From Sorghum bicolor (Eukaryota > Streptophyta > Magnoliopsida > Poales > Poaceae): a stretch of 64,000 nucleotides of DNA. The translations under genes and the position numbers were made by a program. Position 1 is the first letter of the stretch, and each line of letters begins with the position of its first letter. Where the stretch lies: positions 10,642,855-10,706,854 of the forward strand of contig NC_012877.2 of the NCBI RefSeq assembly GCF_000003195.3. Direction: 5' to 3'. Below, piece after piece: positions 54,275-64,000 of the stretch. Under the pieces are notes generated by a model that saw only the letters and a list, made by a program, of their open reading frames with translations, did not search any database and was not told where the DNA came from.

Positions 54275-55040
54275 TAAGGATGCAAGGTGGGGTGGGCTGC
54301 CGTTTCAACCCGTTGGGCTGCCAGCGCCATCAACCCACACGGGATTGAAATCTAACCCACTTATGCAAAGTGGGCTGGAGCGTTCGGCCCATGTAATTCC
54401 AACGGCACCCACATATCCTGTTAGCATTGGCACATTGCAGCCTTCTTCATCGCGAGCACAAGCGCACGCACCGGTCGCATGGCTTCTCCGGCGCTGCTGC
54501 TGCCGCCACCACCTCCACTAGTGGCAGAGGAAGTACAGGCGCCGACGCCTCCAATACCGCCGTCGCCGCCACCTCCACCGGCACCTCCGCTAGCGAGGTC
54601 CTCTTTGGTGGCCCAGATCTCGTCACGAAAGGTTTGGATCTCGTTTCTTGAAAGAAAGTTCTTGTTAGTGCTTGTTAGTGTGGAGAATTCTTGTTAGTAG
54701 TAGCCTTAAAATATTGTTTCTCAGCAAGCACCTAGACGAGCGCGCATAGGAAGGACGCTAGGATGACCACCATGTCGGAGTCCACCGACACCGCCGCCTG
54801 GTGCTGTTCAGACGAGATTTGCTGCAATTGCTTTGCTCATCACAGTCAATGGGATTGAAGTAGACCTTCGAGCCGACGGTGGAGGATGAGGAAGCCTTGC
54901 GTTGTGGAACTTTGCGGGCTGCCACTCTAACCAACAGACAGAGAGCGAAGAGGCGTGCGTTGCCGCTCCAACCCACATAACAGTTGCAGTTGATGCGGAT
55001 GTGGGGTGGGCTGCCCAACGCCGCCCCACCTGCATCCTTA
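54275..55040. mobile_element. 766-bp non-autonomous hAT element, TSD ATAGTACC
   Basis: Inverted termini TAAGGATGCAAGGTGGGG and TAAGGATGCAGGTGGGG, with a perfect 8-bp duplication ATAGTACC at 54267-54274 and 55041-55048. No transposase. The middle (54470-54640) is GC- and CCG-rich, opening with ATG and coding, if anything, a Pro-rich peptide (PPPPPLVAEE); its composition differs from the AT-rich flanks and could be captured gene DNA. The element begins 0.9 kb upstream of the F-box start. Confidence 0.88.
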
Positions 55041-55117
55041 ATAGTACCCCATGGGAAAAATGCTTTTTTTAGTCTTTGGAATGGCGTTGTATTGCTAAAT
55101 AGAATTTTTGCTTACAA

Positions 55118-55341
55118 GCCCTGTTTGGTTCGAGCTGCTTTTTTAACACATATCTCATCTAATGTTTAGACACATGCATTGAGTACTAAATATAGATTAT
55201 TTACGAAACTAAAAACACAGCTAAAGAATAATTTATGAGATGATTTTTTAAGCCTAATTAGTCCATGATTAGACATTAAATGTTATAGTTACAAATGTGC
55301 TACAATACCTGTTAAACTTTAGCATCTCCAACCAAACACCC
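55118..55341. mobile_element. 224-bp MITE with GTTTGGTT inverted ends
   Basis: Ends GCCCTGTTTGGTT...AACCAAACACCC, with probable 8-bp flanks GCTTACAA (55110-55117) and GCTTATAC (55342-55349), six of eight matching, which suggests hAT. The interior (TCTCATCTAATGTTTAGACACATGC and similar) is a common grass repeat. Confidence 0.65.
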
Positions 55342-56009
55342 GCTTATACCTGACAATAGAGAGTTATATATATACCTATCTAAGTTGCATCGAAAGAACA
55401 TGCTATCTTAATGTGTACTTCCATTTACATTCCAAACCCCGTTATTCTATATACCAAAGTACTGATCTTGTCAAAGAACATCTCATTTTCATCAACCCTC
55501 CTCTTACTGTATTCATTTTCAGATGTGCACATGGGTACATGTGTTACCCTCCTCTCGTCATTTTACATTTTCAGATACACAGAGGAGTATATTTTTGCCT
55601 TTTAGTACTGTTGCATTGCATCTACAGTGTGGTTGAAGCAATGTCTAACCGCTTCGTGCCTTTTTGGCAGCCCATGAGTTAGCACAAGCTCAGATATTGA
55701 ACTAGCATTTTAAACTGCATAAATCTCCCAAACACAGCCGTCGTTTTTTTCCTTTAGTTAAACGCAGATGATGATGCATTAATAACTGAGCATATCATGG
55801 GCTACATGTATCTCTCCTTATTCTGTTTCATTTCATTGTACATATACTTTGAAACCATTGAAATGATCAGTCCATATACAGGTCCGAGGCTTGGTCCAGA
55901 GTGTACTAATCACAACATTTTGCTAGCAATAAAAATAGAATCAGTAAAGAAAACAGCAAGAGAGAAAAAAAATTAAATGGTCTATACGCACCATCTGCAT
56001 ATTTACATC

Positions 56010-56160
56010 TAAGCAGCTCTGTTCGCTGGTATGAAAAGTCATGGCTGAAATTACTGTTGGCTGATTATCTGAAAAATCATGGTTGAAACTACTGTTGGCT
56101 AACTTATCGTAAGAGAAAAACACTGTCGGCTGGCAGAAAAAGTACGGCTGATCAAACAAT
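56010..56160. mobile_element. Degenerate hAT-type MITE (CTGTTCGCT...GGCTGATC)
   Basis: Has CTGTTCGCTGGTATGAAAAG, two copies of GAAARTCATGGYTGAAA-TACTGTTGGCT, and GAGAGAAAAACACTGTCGGCTGG, the pattern of an abundant grass hAT MITE. The internal unit is duplicated. Exact ends and TSD are not visible. A short (TA)n lies at 56489-56501. Elsewhere from 55342 to 56571 nothing was recognised. Confidence 0.55.
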
Positions 56161-56571
56161 AAAATATGATTACTGTAGAGAACAACATTTTGATGCTTTT
56201 TTATAAACTTGGTAAAAAAATATAAGAGCATTTCACCACGTTGGACTTAGGGGCTCTGATATTTTTACACTATAGTTCTCATCATGTAGAGTGTAAAAAA
56301 AATTATAGTATAATTTTCTAGCACTTATATGATTTCATATCTATTTTGTAATAATGTTTGATTAGACGTAGTGTCCGCCAGCAAATTTGACAAGAAACAG
56401 GGTGTCTTTGAGCAATCTAATTTTTCCTACTGTTCGCTGGCAAATAGCCACCATTCTGCATGTCCCACAGCCAATTTTCCCAAAAAATATATATATATAT
56501 ATGTCGAATATATGTATAGTTAGTTACCTTGGACTTAGGGGCTAGAATAGATTTGAACTCCAACTCGTCGT

Positions 56572-57542
56572 AGAGCATCTCCAATAGCTCCCCTTTACTA
56601 TCTCTATCCCTATAAACTTGTCATAACGGGGAAGATAGGCCAAATTCGATGCTCTAACATCTCCCCTTTACCATCTCCTTTTTATGGTGATCACCAATAT
56701 CTTCTCTATCTCCCCTCAAATAAAAGGGAAGATACAACTCCCCTAACACTTCTTTCCTTTTGGCGCAAATGGTGAATAGCCTCATATTTTCTCCCACCAT
56801 TGTGATATCTCAATCCATGTCCAACCAACACCGCCGCTGCCCTTGGGTGTGCCACTGCGCGCCGCCACAGGCTACGCCACAAAGGTCACATGGAGGCCCT
56901 ACACGGTACCACGGCCTCCCCAGCGACTGCGTGTGCTTCGTCCAGTGGCTGAACCTTGCACCTAACCTTGCATTTTGGATGTAGTCACATTAATTTGCAT
57001 CTGAACCTTGCACCTAAGCTCTATGTAACTTGTCAGGCTTCATGTGCATTGGCTATTTGCAGCTGATTCTAATTAACAGTGGCAAGTAATGACATGTGCA
57101 ATTATTTAGCTTGGTAAATGAATAAGTTGAACTCTTGAATTGAGATAAAGTTTCAGTTCTATACAGTTTTTAGAGTGTGATTTTTTATCTGCTTACTTGA
57201 GGTTTTCTGGGAATAGCATTCACTCTATTTTCACATGATGCAACGCTTGGTGCCATTCTTTATATTTTAATCCCAGTCTAAACTTTTCAGTTTAGTTATC
57301 AAATTTTAAATTTATTGATTTATGTGCAGTAGATTATAAAGTTATAACTACTGTGATTTGCAAATGGAGTTTTCATGGTGTTTGTATGAAAATGGAGAGA
57401 GAAATACAAGAATGTACTATTCAGGACAAAATATTAGTGATCTGTTGGAGCACCTCCCCCAATAGTCCAAAAGAACAGTATTGGTGATCACCAATGCCGC
57501 TGTATTGTGGATGAGTTATTGGTGAGCTGTTGGAAATGCTCT
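56572..57542. mobile_element. ~970-bp DNA element with GAGCATCTCCAA inverted ends
   Basis: The left end GAGCATCTCCAATAGCTC matches the complement of the right end, GAGCATTTCCAACAGCTC, at 16 of 18 positions. The interior has short repeats of CCCCTTTACYATCTC and GGTGATCACCAATA near both ends and no transposase. The ends resemble those of many grass non-autonomous DNA elements (superfamily uncertain; no convincing TSD). Confidence 0.55.
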
Positions 57543-58424
57543 TAGGGGGGCATAAATATGAGGTCACCCCTGTTGTAACCGTGAGAAGACTTGGCGGCTG
57601 GTTTGGGTGGCAGCAAGGCCGCGGGATCGCCTGGATGCCAGTGTAGCTGCTGTTTTATGGGGAGGAGCGTCCATAGTCATTACCCCGAGGATTAAGCACA
57701 TCGCCGAACCTCGTTAAAAAACATCATGTCTCAGTGTCATTCTCGTTTGCGTATATTTTTCTATATTGATTATGCTTCCACGTTCATAGGTTAGTAGATC
57801 CACTGGGGTCTGAACTAACTGTGCACTCTAACAACCATTTTTCTATTGCACACAACGCATTAGTACATTCAGCAATATTCAACCATTTCACCAGTAATGT
57901 GAAACATGTAGCAAGTTTAATGTGATCTAGGCCAATGTACTAATCCCATCATATGCGAAAACATCATCTGTGACCATTCAAATGAAATCTCAAAACACTT
58001 GAAAATTTGGTGTTTGGGTAACCCAGTAAATGAAGGATCGCTGCATGTCCTTTTTGATATTTCCAATGCTATGAATCATATGGGTTGCTGCTGGTTAAAT
58101 GGATAGCCCAACATTCTATTGCATATGAGGATTCCTACTATATATTAAAAATAATGTTAAATGGATAGGCCAACCTTCTATTGCATATGAGGATTTCTAC
58201 TATATATTAAAAATATCGTTCATCATAAATACTGACTTTACATACGGAGCTTAACCACTTATCCTCGTGTTTTGCCAACATATGTATATAGCAATCTCTG
58301 GTGAATGCTGCAGGGAGAGTGCTTGGATCAAGTAGCAATGGGCAGTTGATAACTAAGCTATCTATGGATTATGACAACCTGGATTGATTGCCCATGCTTG
58401 AGATTCTAGGCGCCGAGCTGTTGG
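57543..58424. other. Unassigned intergenic DNA with a 61-bp duplication
   Basis: No gene recognised. Around 57680-57730 the run CCGAACCTCGTTAAAAAACATC resembles the end of a copia LTR, too short to assert. At 58095-58213 two copies of a ~61-bp unit (TTAAATGGATAGSCCAAC...CTATATATTAAAAATA) lie in tandem. Confidence 0.6.
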
Positions 58425-58606
58425 CACTACCAAAATGGTGGAGTTCTCCTAGTGTTTTTAGTTAGTAATAAAACACTACCACTAGTCAAAACACTAGAGA
58501 ATTCTCACTAGGAGGTATTTACTAGGGAAAGTTTATACTAAATTTTGAATGCTAAAACACTAGGAGAACCCCACACTACTAGGAGAAATTAAAAAATCTG
58601 GTTGTG
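58425..58606 (+). mobile_element. 182-bp CACTA-type MITE, copy 2 (TSD TGG)
   Basis: Starts CACTACCAAAATGGTGG and ends AAAATCTGGTTGTG, flanked by TGG on both sides (58422-58424, 58607-58609). Nearly the same sequence as the complement of copy 1 at 7377-7557, with scattered substitutions and one small indel. Independent TSDs prove two separate insertions. Confidence 0.85.
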
Positions 58607-58729
58607 TGGTAACTGTACAATGAGTATGGTTTCTGTAATAGAGAAGCTAACAACCTAATGTTGTCATTCATTTCTCGAAAGAAATACTGTTGGCATTCAT
58701 ATGCCGGAGAGTGTAATACATATCTTAAG

Positions 58730-60960
58730 CAAAATTTCAAAAGGTGTGGTGGCTTCAGGTTCGAAAACTTTTGGGTGGATCAACTAGGCTTCTTAGAAAC
58801 TGTGGACCTTCATTAGAACTCTACTCCTTTTTTTGCAAATGCAGCAAAGACCCTAGCAACGAAATTCAAGCAGGTTAGAGTTGGCCTAAGAAGCTGGAGT
58901 AAAAGTTTGTCTAACTTGAACAAACTTATTTTCAATTCAAATTGGGCTCTCAGCCTCTTGGATGGCTTAGAAGATCAGAGGAGTTTATCACCTCTGGAAG
59001 GACCTTGTTAAGAAACATCTAAACCATCTCTTGGAATGCAAACAAAAGTATTGGAAACAAAGAAACACTGCTACATGGGTTACCCTAGGTGATGAGAACT
59101 CCTCCTTCTTCCAAGCCATGGCCAATCAAAATAATTGCAAGAAGTTTATTGGAAGCCTGACTATTGACGAGGACATTCTTGTCACTAATCATGAACAAAA
59201 TGATGCTATTCTTTGGAATGCTTTTAAAGATAGGATGGGCAGAAGTGATTTCCATAGTATCCACTATGATCTCACCTCTCTCCTCCACAACGAAAACCTT
59301 TTTTCCCTGATAGAAGCTTTCTCTTTAGATGAAGTGAACTCAGTATTAAAAGATCTACCCAATAGTCATGCTCGTGGTCCTGATGGCTTCAATGGCCTCT
59401 TCATTAAGAAATGTTGGCACATCATAAAGGAGAACTTCCTGAGATACCTCAATAGCTTTAACTCCTCAATCATAGACATCAGCAGCCTAAACTCCTCTTG
59501 CATAGTTCTAATTCCAAAGAAAAGCAATCCGGTAGGTGTTAATGACTACAAACCCATCTCCCTACTGAACTACTCACTAAAATGCCTCACCAAACTGCTC
59601 TTTGTTAGACTTCAGTCAGTGATCACCAAACTAGTATACCCCAACCAATATGGTTTCATCAAAGGAAGAACTATTCAAGACTGTCTAGCCTGGGCCTTTC
59701 AGTTCCATCATGTCTACCTTCAATCAAAAAAGAGATAGTCATTTTGAAGCTAGAATTTGAAAAAGCTTTTGACAAAATGGAACATCAATTCATTTTAAGG
59801 GTAATGCAATCCACAAGGTTTCCACCAAAATGGTTAGAATGGATTAAGATGATCCTTGGCTTAGGTTCCTCCTCTATTTTTGCTGAATGGAGTAGCTAGA
59901 AAATCCTTCAAATGTCTGAGAGGGGTCAGACAAGGAGATCCCCTATCTCCTCTTCTCTTTGTGATTGCAGCTGATCTGCTCCAGTCTTTTGTCAATGTTG
60001 CTTGGCACAATGGTGTCCTCAAACATCCCATATCTGAAAGTTTTGGAGGTGACTTCCCCATAATTCAATATGCACATGACACATTGCTTATCCTTCCTAT
60101 TGATGTAAGAATACTCTTGAACCTCAAGGGATTGCTCAGATCCTTCTCTGATTCTAGTGGTCTCCATGTCAACTATCACAAATCCTTCATGGTTCCTATT
60201 AATGTTAATAACCTCAAGCTCCAACACCTGGCCAACACCATTGGTTGCCTAACTGAAAGAATGCCCTTCACCTATGTGGGACTCCCTCTGAGTATTCACA
60301 AACCCACCATGCAAGACTTCACATCCCTCTTATAGAAAATTGAATCAAGGCTTATCGACATTAACAAAATGCTATCTTACCATGGTAGACTTTTACTTGT
60401 CAACTTAGTTTTTTAAGCCATGCCCACATACTACATGTGTTCCCTCCTACTACCCCGAAAAGTTGTTGAACAAATCAATAAGTATAGAAAGCATTGTCTT
60501 TGGAACGGAGGGGAAATCAACAGAAGAGGTAAGTGCCTTGCAGCTTCGGAAACAGCTTGCGTACCCCAAAAAGAAGGAGGGCTTGACATCATTGATATCA
60601 ATAAGCAAAACAAAGCCCTTTTGATGGAATTCATGGATAAATTCTATAACCATGCAGACACTCCTTGGGTTAAGCTAACTTGGGATAAACTCTATGTGAA
60701 CCATAACACCCCTACATGCAAGACATCCAGTAGGATCTTTCTGGTGGAGAGACATCCTTAAGCTGAATTCAATTTTCAGAGGCATGACTACCTGTCACCT
60801 AGGAAGTGGTATTTCTTTATGGTCAGATCTTTGGATATAAAATTGCCTCAAAGACTCATTCCCAAGGCTCTACTCTTTTTCCAAGAGGAAAAATGCTTTG
60901 TATTTCAATTTATGCAAAATGAAGACAATGCAAATTTCTTCCTACCACTCTCCCCGAAAG
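58730..60960 (+). mobile_element. LINE-C (L1-type), degenerate ORF2 fragment
   Basis: Plus-strand ORF2 starting in the endonuclease-RT linker (GFRFENFWVDQLGF; LRSWSKSL), with 5' and 3' ends missing. RT blocks: TWVTLGDENSSFF, ARGPDGFNGLFIKK, CIVLIPKK, DYKPISLLNYSLK, NQYGFIKGRTIQD, FEKAFDKM, RGVRQGDPLSPLLFVI. The catalytic YADD is YAHD (60069-60080). After RT: FTYVGLPLSIHKP, HGRLLLVNL, LWNGGEINRRGKCL, GGLDIIDINKQNKAL. It is cut at about 60960 by an LTR fragment. Sequence differs strongly from LINE-A and LINE-B, so it is a third family or subfamily. Confidence 0.85.
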
Positions 60961-60961
60961 C

Positions 60962-61633
60962 TTGAAAGCCCTGTTTTGGTTTTGGATAATTGATGAAACC
61001 CTAGTACTAACCTCTATACCCAGTGTGTGTGTAGACTTAATGAGGTTGGTACATGCCAAGTGATGGAGCAAGAGTTGATCATGGTGATGATGGTGATGAC
61101 CACAAGATGATCAAGTGCTCAACTTGGAAAAGAAGAAAGAGAAAAACAAAACCCTATGGAGATCAAGGCAAAGGTATTGCTTAGGGTTTTGGTTTTGGTG
61201 ATCAAGACACCATAGAGGGTGTGATCACATTTAGGATAGATAGCCGTACTATAAAGAGGGGAATTCTTTGGCTAAGCGGTTATCAAGTGCCACTAGGTGT
61301 TACTGTTCATGTGCATGCATTTAGAACCTAGTGAGCTAACTTTACTCCTTCGAAGAAAATGTTTGTGAAAATGCTAACACACGTGCACATGTTGGTTTAC
61401 ACCTTGTGGTGTTGGCACACTTTGAGAAGGAGGTGGAGTTTGAAGGGTAGAGAGCTCGGCGGGATTCGGCGCTTTTGAGAAAATGAAGTGCATATTTTCT
61501 ATTGCGCCGGTGGAAAAATTGGAGAAGTCGCAGGAGAAACACTCACCGGACGCTGGCCCAGAAGCACCGGATGCTGTGTTTGTGCGTCCGGTGTGCAGGC
61601 TGCCTGGCTCAGCTAGGGTTAGGCACCAGACGC
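60962..61633 (+). mobile_element. LTR fragment of a gypsy-like element, 3' side cut by Gypsy-3
   Basis: Begins TTGAAAGCCCTGTTTTGGTT and shows the CACCGGACGCTGGCCCAGAA / GTCCGGTGTGCAGGCTG pattern common in grass Athila-like LTRs, with several CCGGAYGCT repeats. No internal domain is attached. It stops where Gypsy-3 starts. Confidence 0.5.
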
Positions 61634-64000
61634 TGTTGACGGTCCTTAAGTACCAAATATAATCATCAAATAAATAAAGAAAAGAATCCAAATGCAACCA
61701 ACACCTGGACTTAGGGTTTTATCTGACAGAATTCCATGAGTTTTGGTGTTTGTCTATTTCTGCAGGGGGTTATCAGGAAATATGGAGGAAAGGCCCACAC
61801 GTCGGGTTTACATAGAGATATTAACGTGCTGCGTAATTTTCTATCATCTAGAAGACTCCAGAAGCCACGGGAACGAACAGGAGGTCGAGCGGGCTCGGGG
61901 GCAGGGCGCCCGCCCAGCTACAGAGTCCAAACAGGACCCGTCTCGCGGATTACGTTCCACCGACCTAAAGGATCAAGGATAACCGTTCAATCAATGTCGG
62001 TTTGATCTGACGGCCCAGATTCACTTGAGGGGACTATATAAGCAAACCCCCTGGCCCCTGGAGGAGAACAAGTTCATTATAGAGTTGAGAGGTGCCCTCG
62101 AAGGATAACCTTTCCTCTACATAGACAGAGCAAAAGCTAGGGTTTGGAGATGAGAGCTCTCCTCTCATCTCTAAACTAGAGTAGATCTAGATAGTAGCGA
62201 GATGGAGAGCGAGGGAGGATTGGAGGAGAGGCCAACCTGTCGGTTCTTCCTCTGGTTGTACTTTGCCATGATCAAGCTCTAATCAAGCTTGCTCATGGGA
62301 TGACTCTGGTAATCTACTTCTTATTTCATTATGCAATTACTATCCATTTATGTTCTGGTTCACAACTCTTTTGAGTACTTTAATCTATAGGACGCTATAG
62401 GTGAGAGTTGTAGTATAGGTGTAAGCGTGGTGCTTAGACCTAGATTACTTGTGGATATCCCCTGTTAGCCGGATCGTGTGGTAGGCCGCGTAGGTGATAG
62501 TTACGTTGGTCCACTGTAGTCCACCTCGCGTTAGCAGGACTGGTAGGGTTTATCGGCCTATGGATAAGCATCCCTTGTGGTGTATTCTTATCACGTGGTT
62601 CGTCCCAGACATAGACATACCCCTTTGAAGTAGAGAAAACATAGTTATCCTCTCTATTCTCCTACCATCTCCCATATATTAGATTGCTCTACTCTCTATT
62701 CCCATATTTTCACCCATTGTTATCTTACCTTTAATATTGTTCTTATTTACACCTACCTATCCATCTAGGTTAAGTTAGAGCATAGATCCGTTCTCCCGTT
62801 TTCCTGTGGATACGATAAAACCTTTAACCGGGTAAAAGCTACAACGGTATTCTTGCGCTTGCGGATTTATCTGTGTGCGTATAAATACCATAGTACACTC
62901 TAGTGTCATGCTAGGGATGACAACCTAGTATTCAAGTGGTGTTAGCAAGTGTCAACAAGCATTTTTGGCGCCGTTGCCGGGGAAACGGTTGCTGAGTTCA
63001 CTACGAACTAGCTTAATCATTTTCTAAAAAATAAAAAAAATATACTTTTCCTTTTATCTTTTGCCTTATCTCTGCTATTCTTTCTTCTTATCTAATCCTT
63101 GATCTCTGGTCTATCATGAATTCAAACATGTCTATCTATGAATTTCATAGACCTATGGGCACACATCTCGAACCACCCAAATCTTCAAAGCCTATCATAG
63201 CATCTAGTTTTGAGATAGACCCCGAATACATATAATTTGTTCAAAAACAACCTTTCTCAGGAGAAGGTGAAGAAAACCCATACACACACCTAAGAGAGTT
63301 TTATTGACTCTGTGACCTCCTTCGCATAGAAGGCATGTCTGATGAGACCCTTAAATGGAAGCTCTTTCCGTTCTCTTTAACAGGAAAAGCTAGACATTGG
63401 TACAAACTCAAAGTAGGCAGTGTTCATGGAGATTGGAAGGAGTTATATAATAGTTTTCTTTTTAAATATTTTCCAATCTCCAAAGTGGCGGAACTTCGGC
63501 GATTATTTCTTTTAGACAACTAGAAGAAGAATCTCTTGGCAAATCATGGGACCGCTTTATTAACCTTACTCTCACTGGCCCAAAGCTTTCTATTCCATAA
63601 GAAGTTCTTCTAATTCACTTTTTTGAGGGCCTTAGTAGGGAAAATAAGCAAACCTTGAATACAGCCTCTAGAGGATCCTTCTATCACCTACCTGCTAGTG
63701 AAGCTAGGGATTTAATTGATTCTTGAGTGGAAAGTTTCCTAGCATTTATATCCCTTAGAAAGAGAAAGAACTAGTTCCGAGACAAGAAGAAGAATTTTTG
63801 ATAGCCAGATCACAACCACTTCAATCCCAAACTTTAGCTATCGATCCTAAACCATCAATACCCCAAAATTCTCCAAGGGAGGAAGGAATTCCGACCTTAA
63901 ATCTTTCAGATGCTGATGGTTTAGACTTCTGGTTCCATAAGAGACCTTCAAGTAGGGATAATTCAAATCCTTGCAATAATGGTTCTCTTAGAGAATGTCC
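61634..64000 (+). mobile_element. Gypsy-3: Athila-like element, 5' part only
   Basis: The 5' LTR runs from TGTTGACGGTCC (61634) to GTGTCAACA (62957), 1324 bp, with a TATA box (TATATAAG) at 62034-62041. A tRNA-Asp type PBS (TGGCGCCGTTGCCGGGG) follows at 62966-62982. The first ~280 bp of the LTR match the complement of the Gypsy-2 LTR closely, and the rest does not. The element leaves the window, so its partner LTR and TSD cannot be seen. Confidence 0.85.
63116..64000 (+). pseudogene. Gypsy-3 gag, partial
   Basis: Starts ATG 63116 (MNSNMSIYEFHRPMG). The gag core reads FSGEGEENPYTHLREFY, MSDETLKWKLFPFSLTGKARHWYK and FLFKYFPISKVAELRRLF. In-frame stops occur after EIDPEY, after HLREFY and near 63521, so it is inactive. 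The capsid motif (LFPFSLTGKA...W) is the same class as Gypsy-2 gag (FFPFSLLGRAKQW). It continues beyond the window. Confidence 0.78.

Noticed and set aside
54479..54697. Proline-rich 72-codon frame as a gene
   Set aside because: Short, low complexity, inside a non-autonomous hAT element, with no recognisable domain.
56760..56984. 74-codon frame in the 970-bp element as a transposase remnant
   Set aside because: No transposase motif and no continuation; probably chance.
58425..58760. MITE plus LINE as one chimeric transposon shared by both loci
   Set aside because: Each MITE copy has its own 3-bp duplication and the two LINEs are clearly different, so the similar spacing is most likely chance.

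Overview
The window is nuclear DNA of a grass, most likely a panicoid such as sorghum or a close relative. I infer this from the repeat types: Stowaway and hAT MITEs, CACTA ends, Tat- and Athila-like Ty3/gypsy elements, and L1-type LINEs. It is almost wholly transposable-element DNA. Two host loci are recognisable: a decayed pentatricopeptide-repeat (PPR) gene and an F-box/LRR gene carrying one frameshift. No rRNA, tRNA gene or CRISPR array was seen.

Layout. 1-883: end of a CACTA transposon with a dense subterminal repeat array. 1.0-2.4 kb: duplications, an (AT)n tract and a copia LTR relic. 2.4-7.4 kb: LINE-A (minus strand), split by a partial gypsy element (LTR 2794-3199 plus a repeat-rich internal part) and capped by a 181-bp CACTA-type MITE. 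7.6-9.0 kb: host-like sequence with possible exons and a Stowaway. About 9.04-36.96 kb: LINE-B (plus strand), an L1-type element with ORF1 and ORF2 cut in three by two young gypsy elements. Gypsy-1 (13055-25445, TSD GAGAT) is a Tat-type element with two RNase H domains and an antisense plant-mobile-domain gene. Gypsy-2 (26020-34272, TSD CTCGG) is an Athila-like, gag-protease-only element. 37.07-48.84 kb: PPR pseudogene (minus strand) split by Copia-1, which itself contains a hAT MITE and the complete Copia-2 (40537-46768). 48.8-58.4 kb: gene-side DNA with the F-box gene, a small relic of a second F-box copy, several MITEs and local duplications. 58.4-60.96 kb: a second copy of the 181-bp MITE, then LINE-C (plus strand). 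60.96 kb to the end: an LTR fragment, then Gypsy-3 (plus strand), which runs off the window.

Order of events: host genes and LINEs are oldest. Copia-1 entered the PPR gene before Copia-2 entered Copia-1. Gypsy-1 and Gypsy-2 are recent: paired LTRs differ at only 5 of 689 and about 12 of 1640 positions by eye.

The most interesting unit is Gypsy-1. Its antisense gene has a TATA box and spliceable exons, and encodes a plant mobile domain plus a coiled coil. The element as a whole carries about 100 hand-counted copies of ATCGGC/GCCGAT against about 6 expected by chance, in LTRs, exons, introns and all of gag-pol, while neighbouring elements do not. This could be a self-targeted DNA-recognition or anti-silencing system, but the function is inference.
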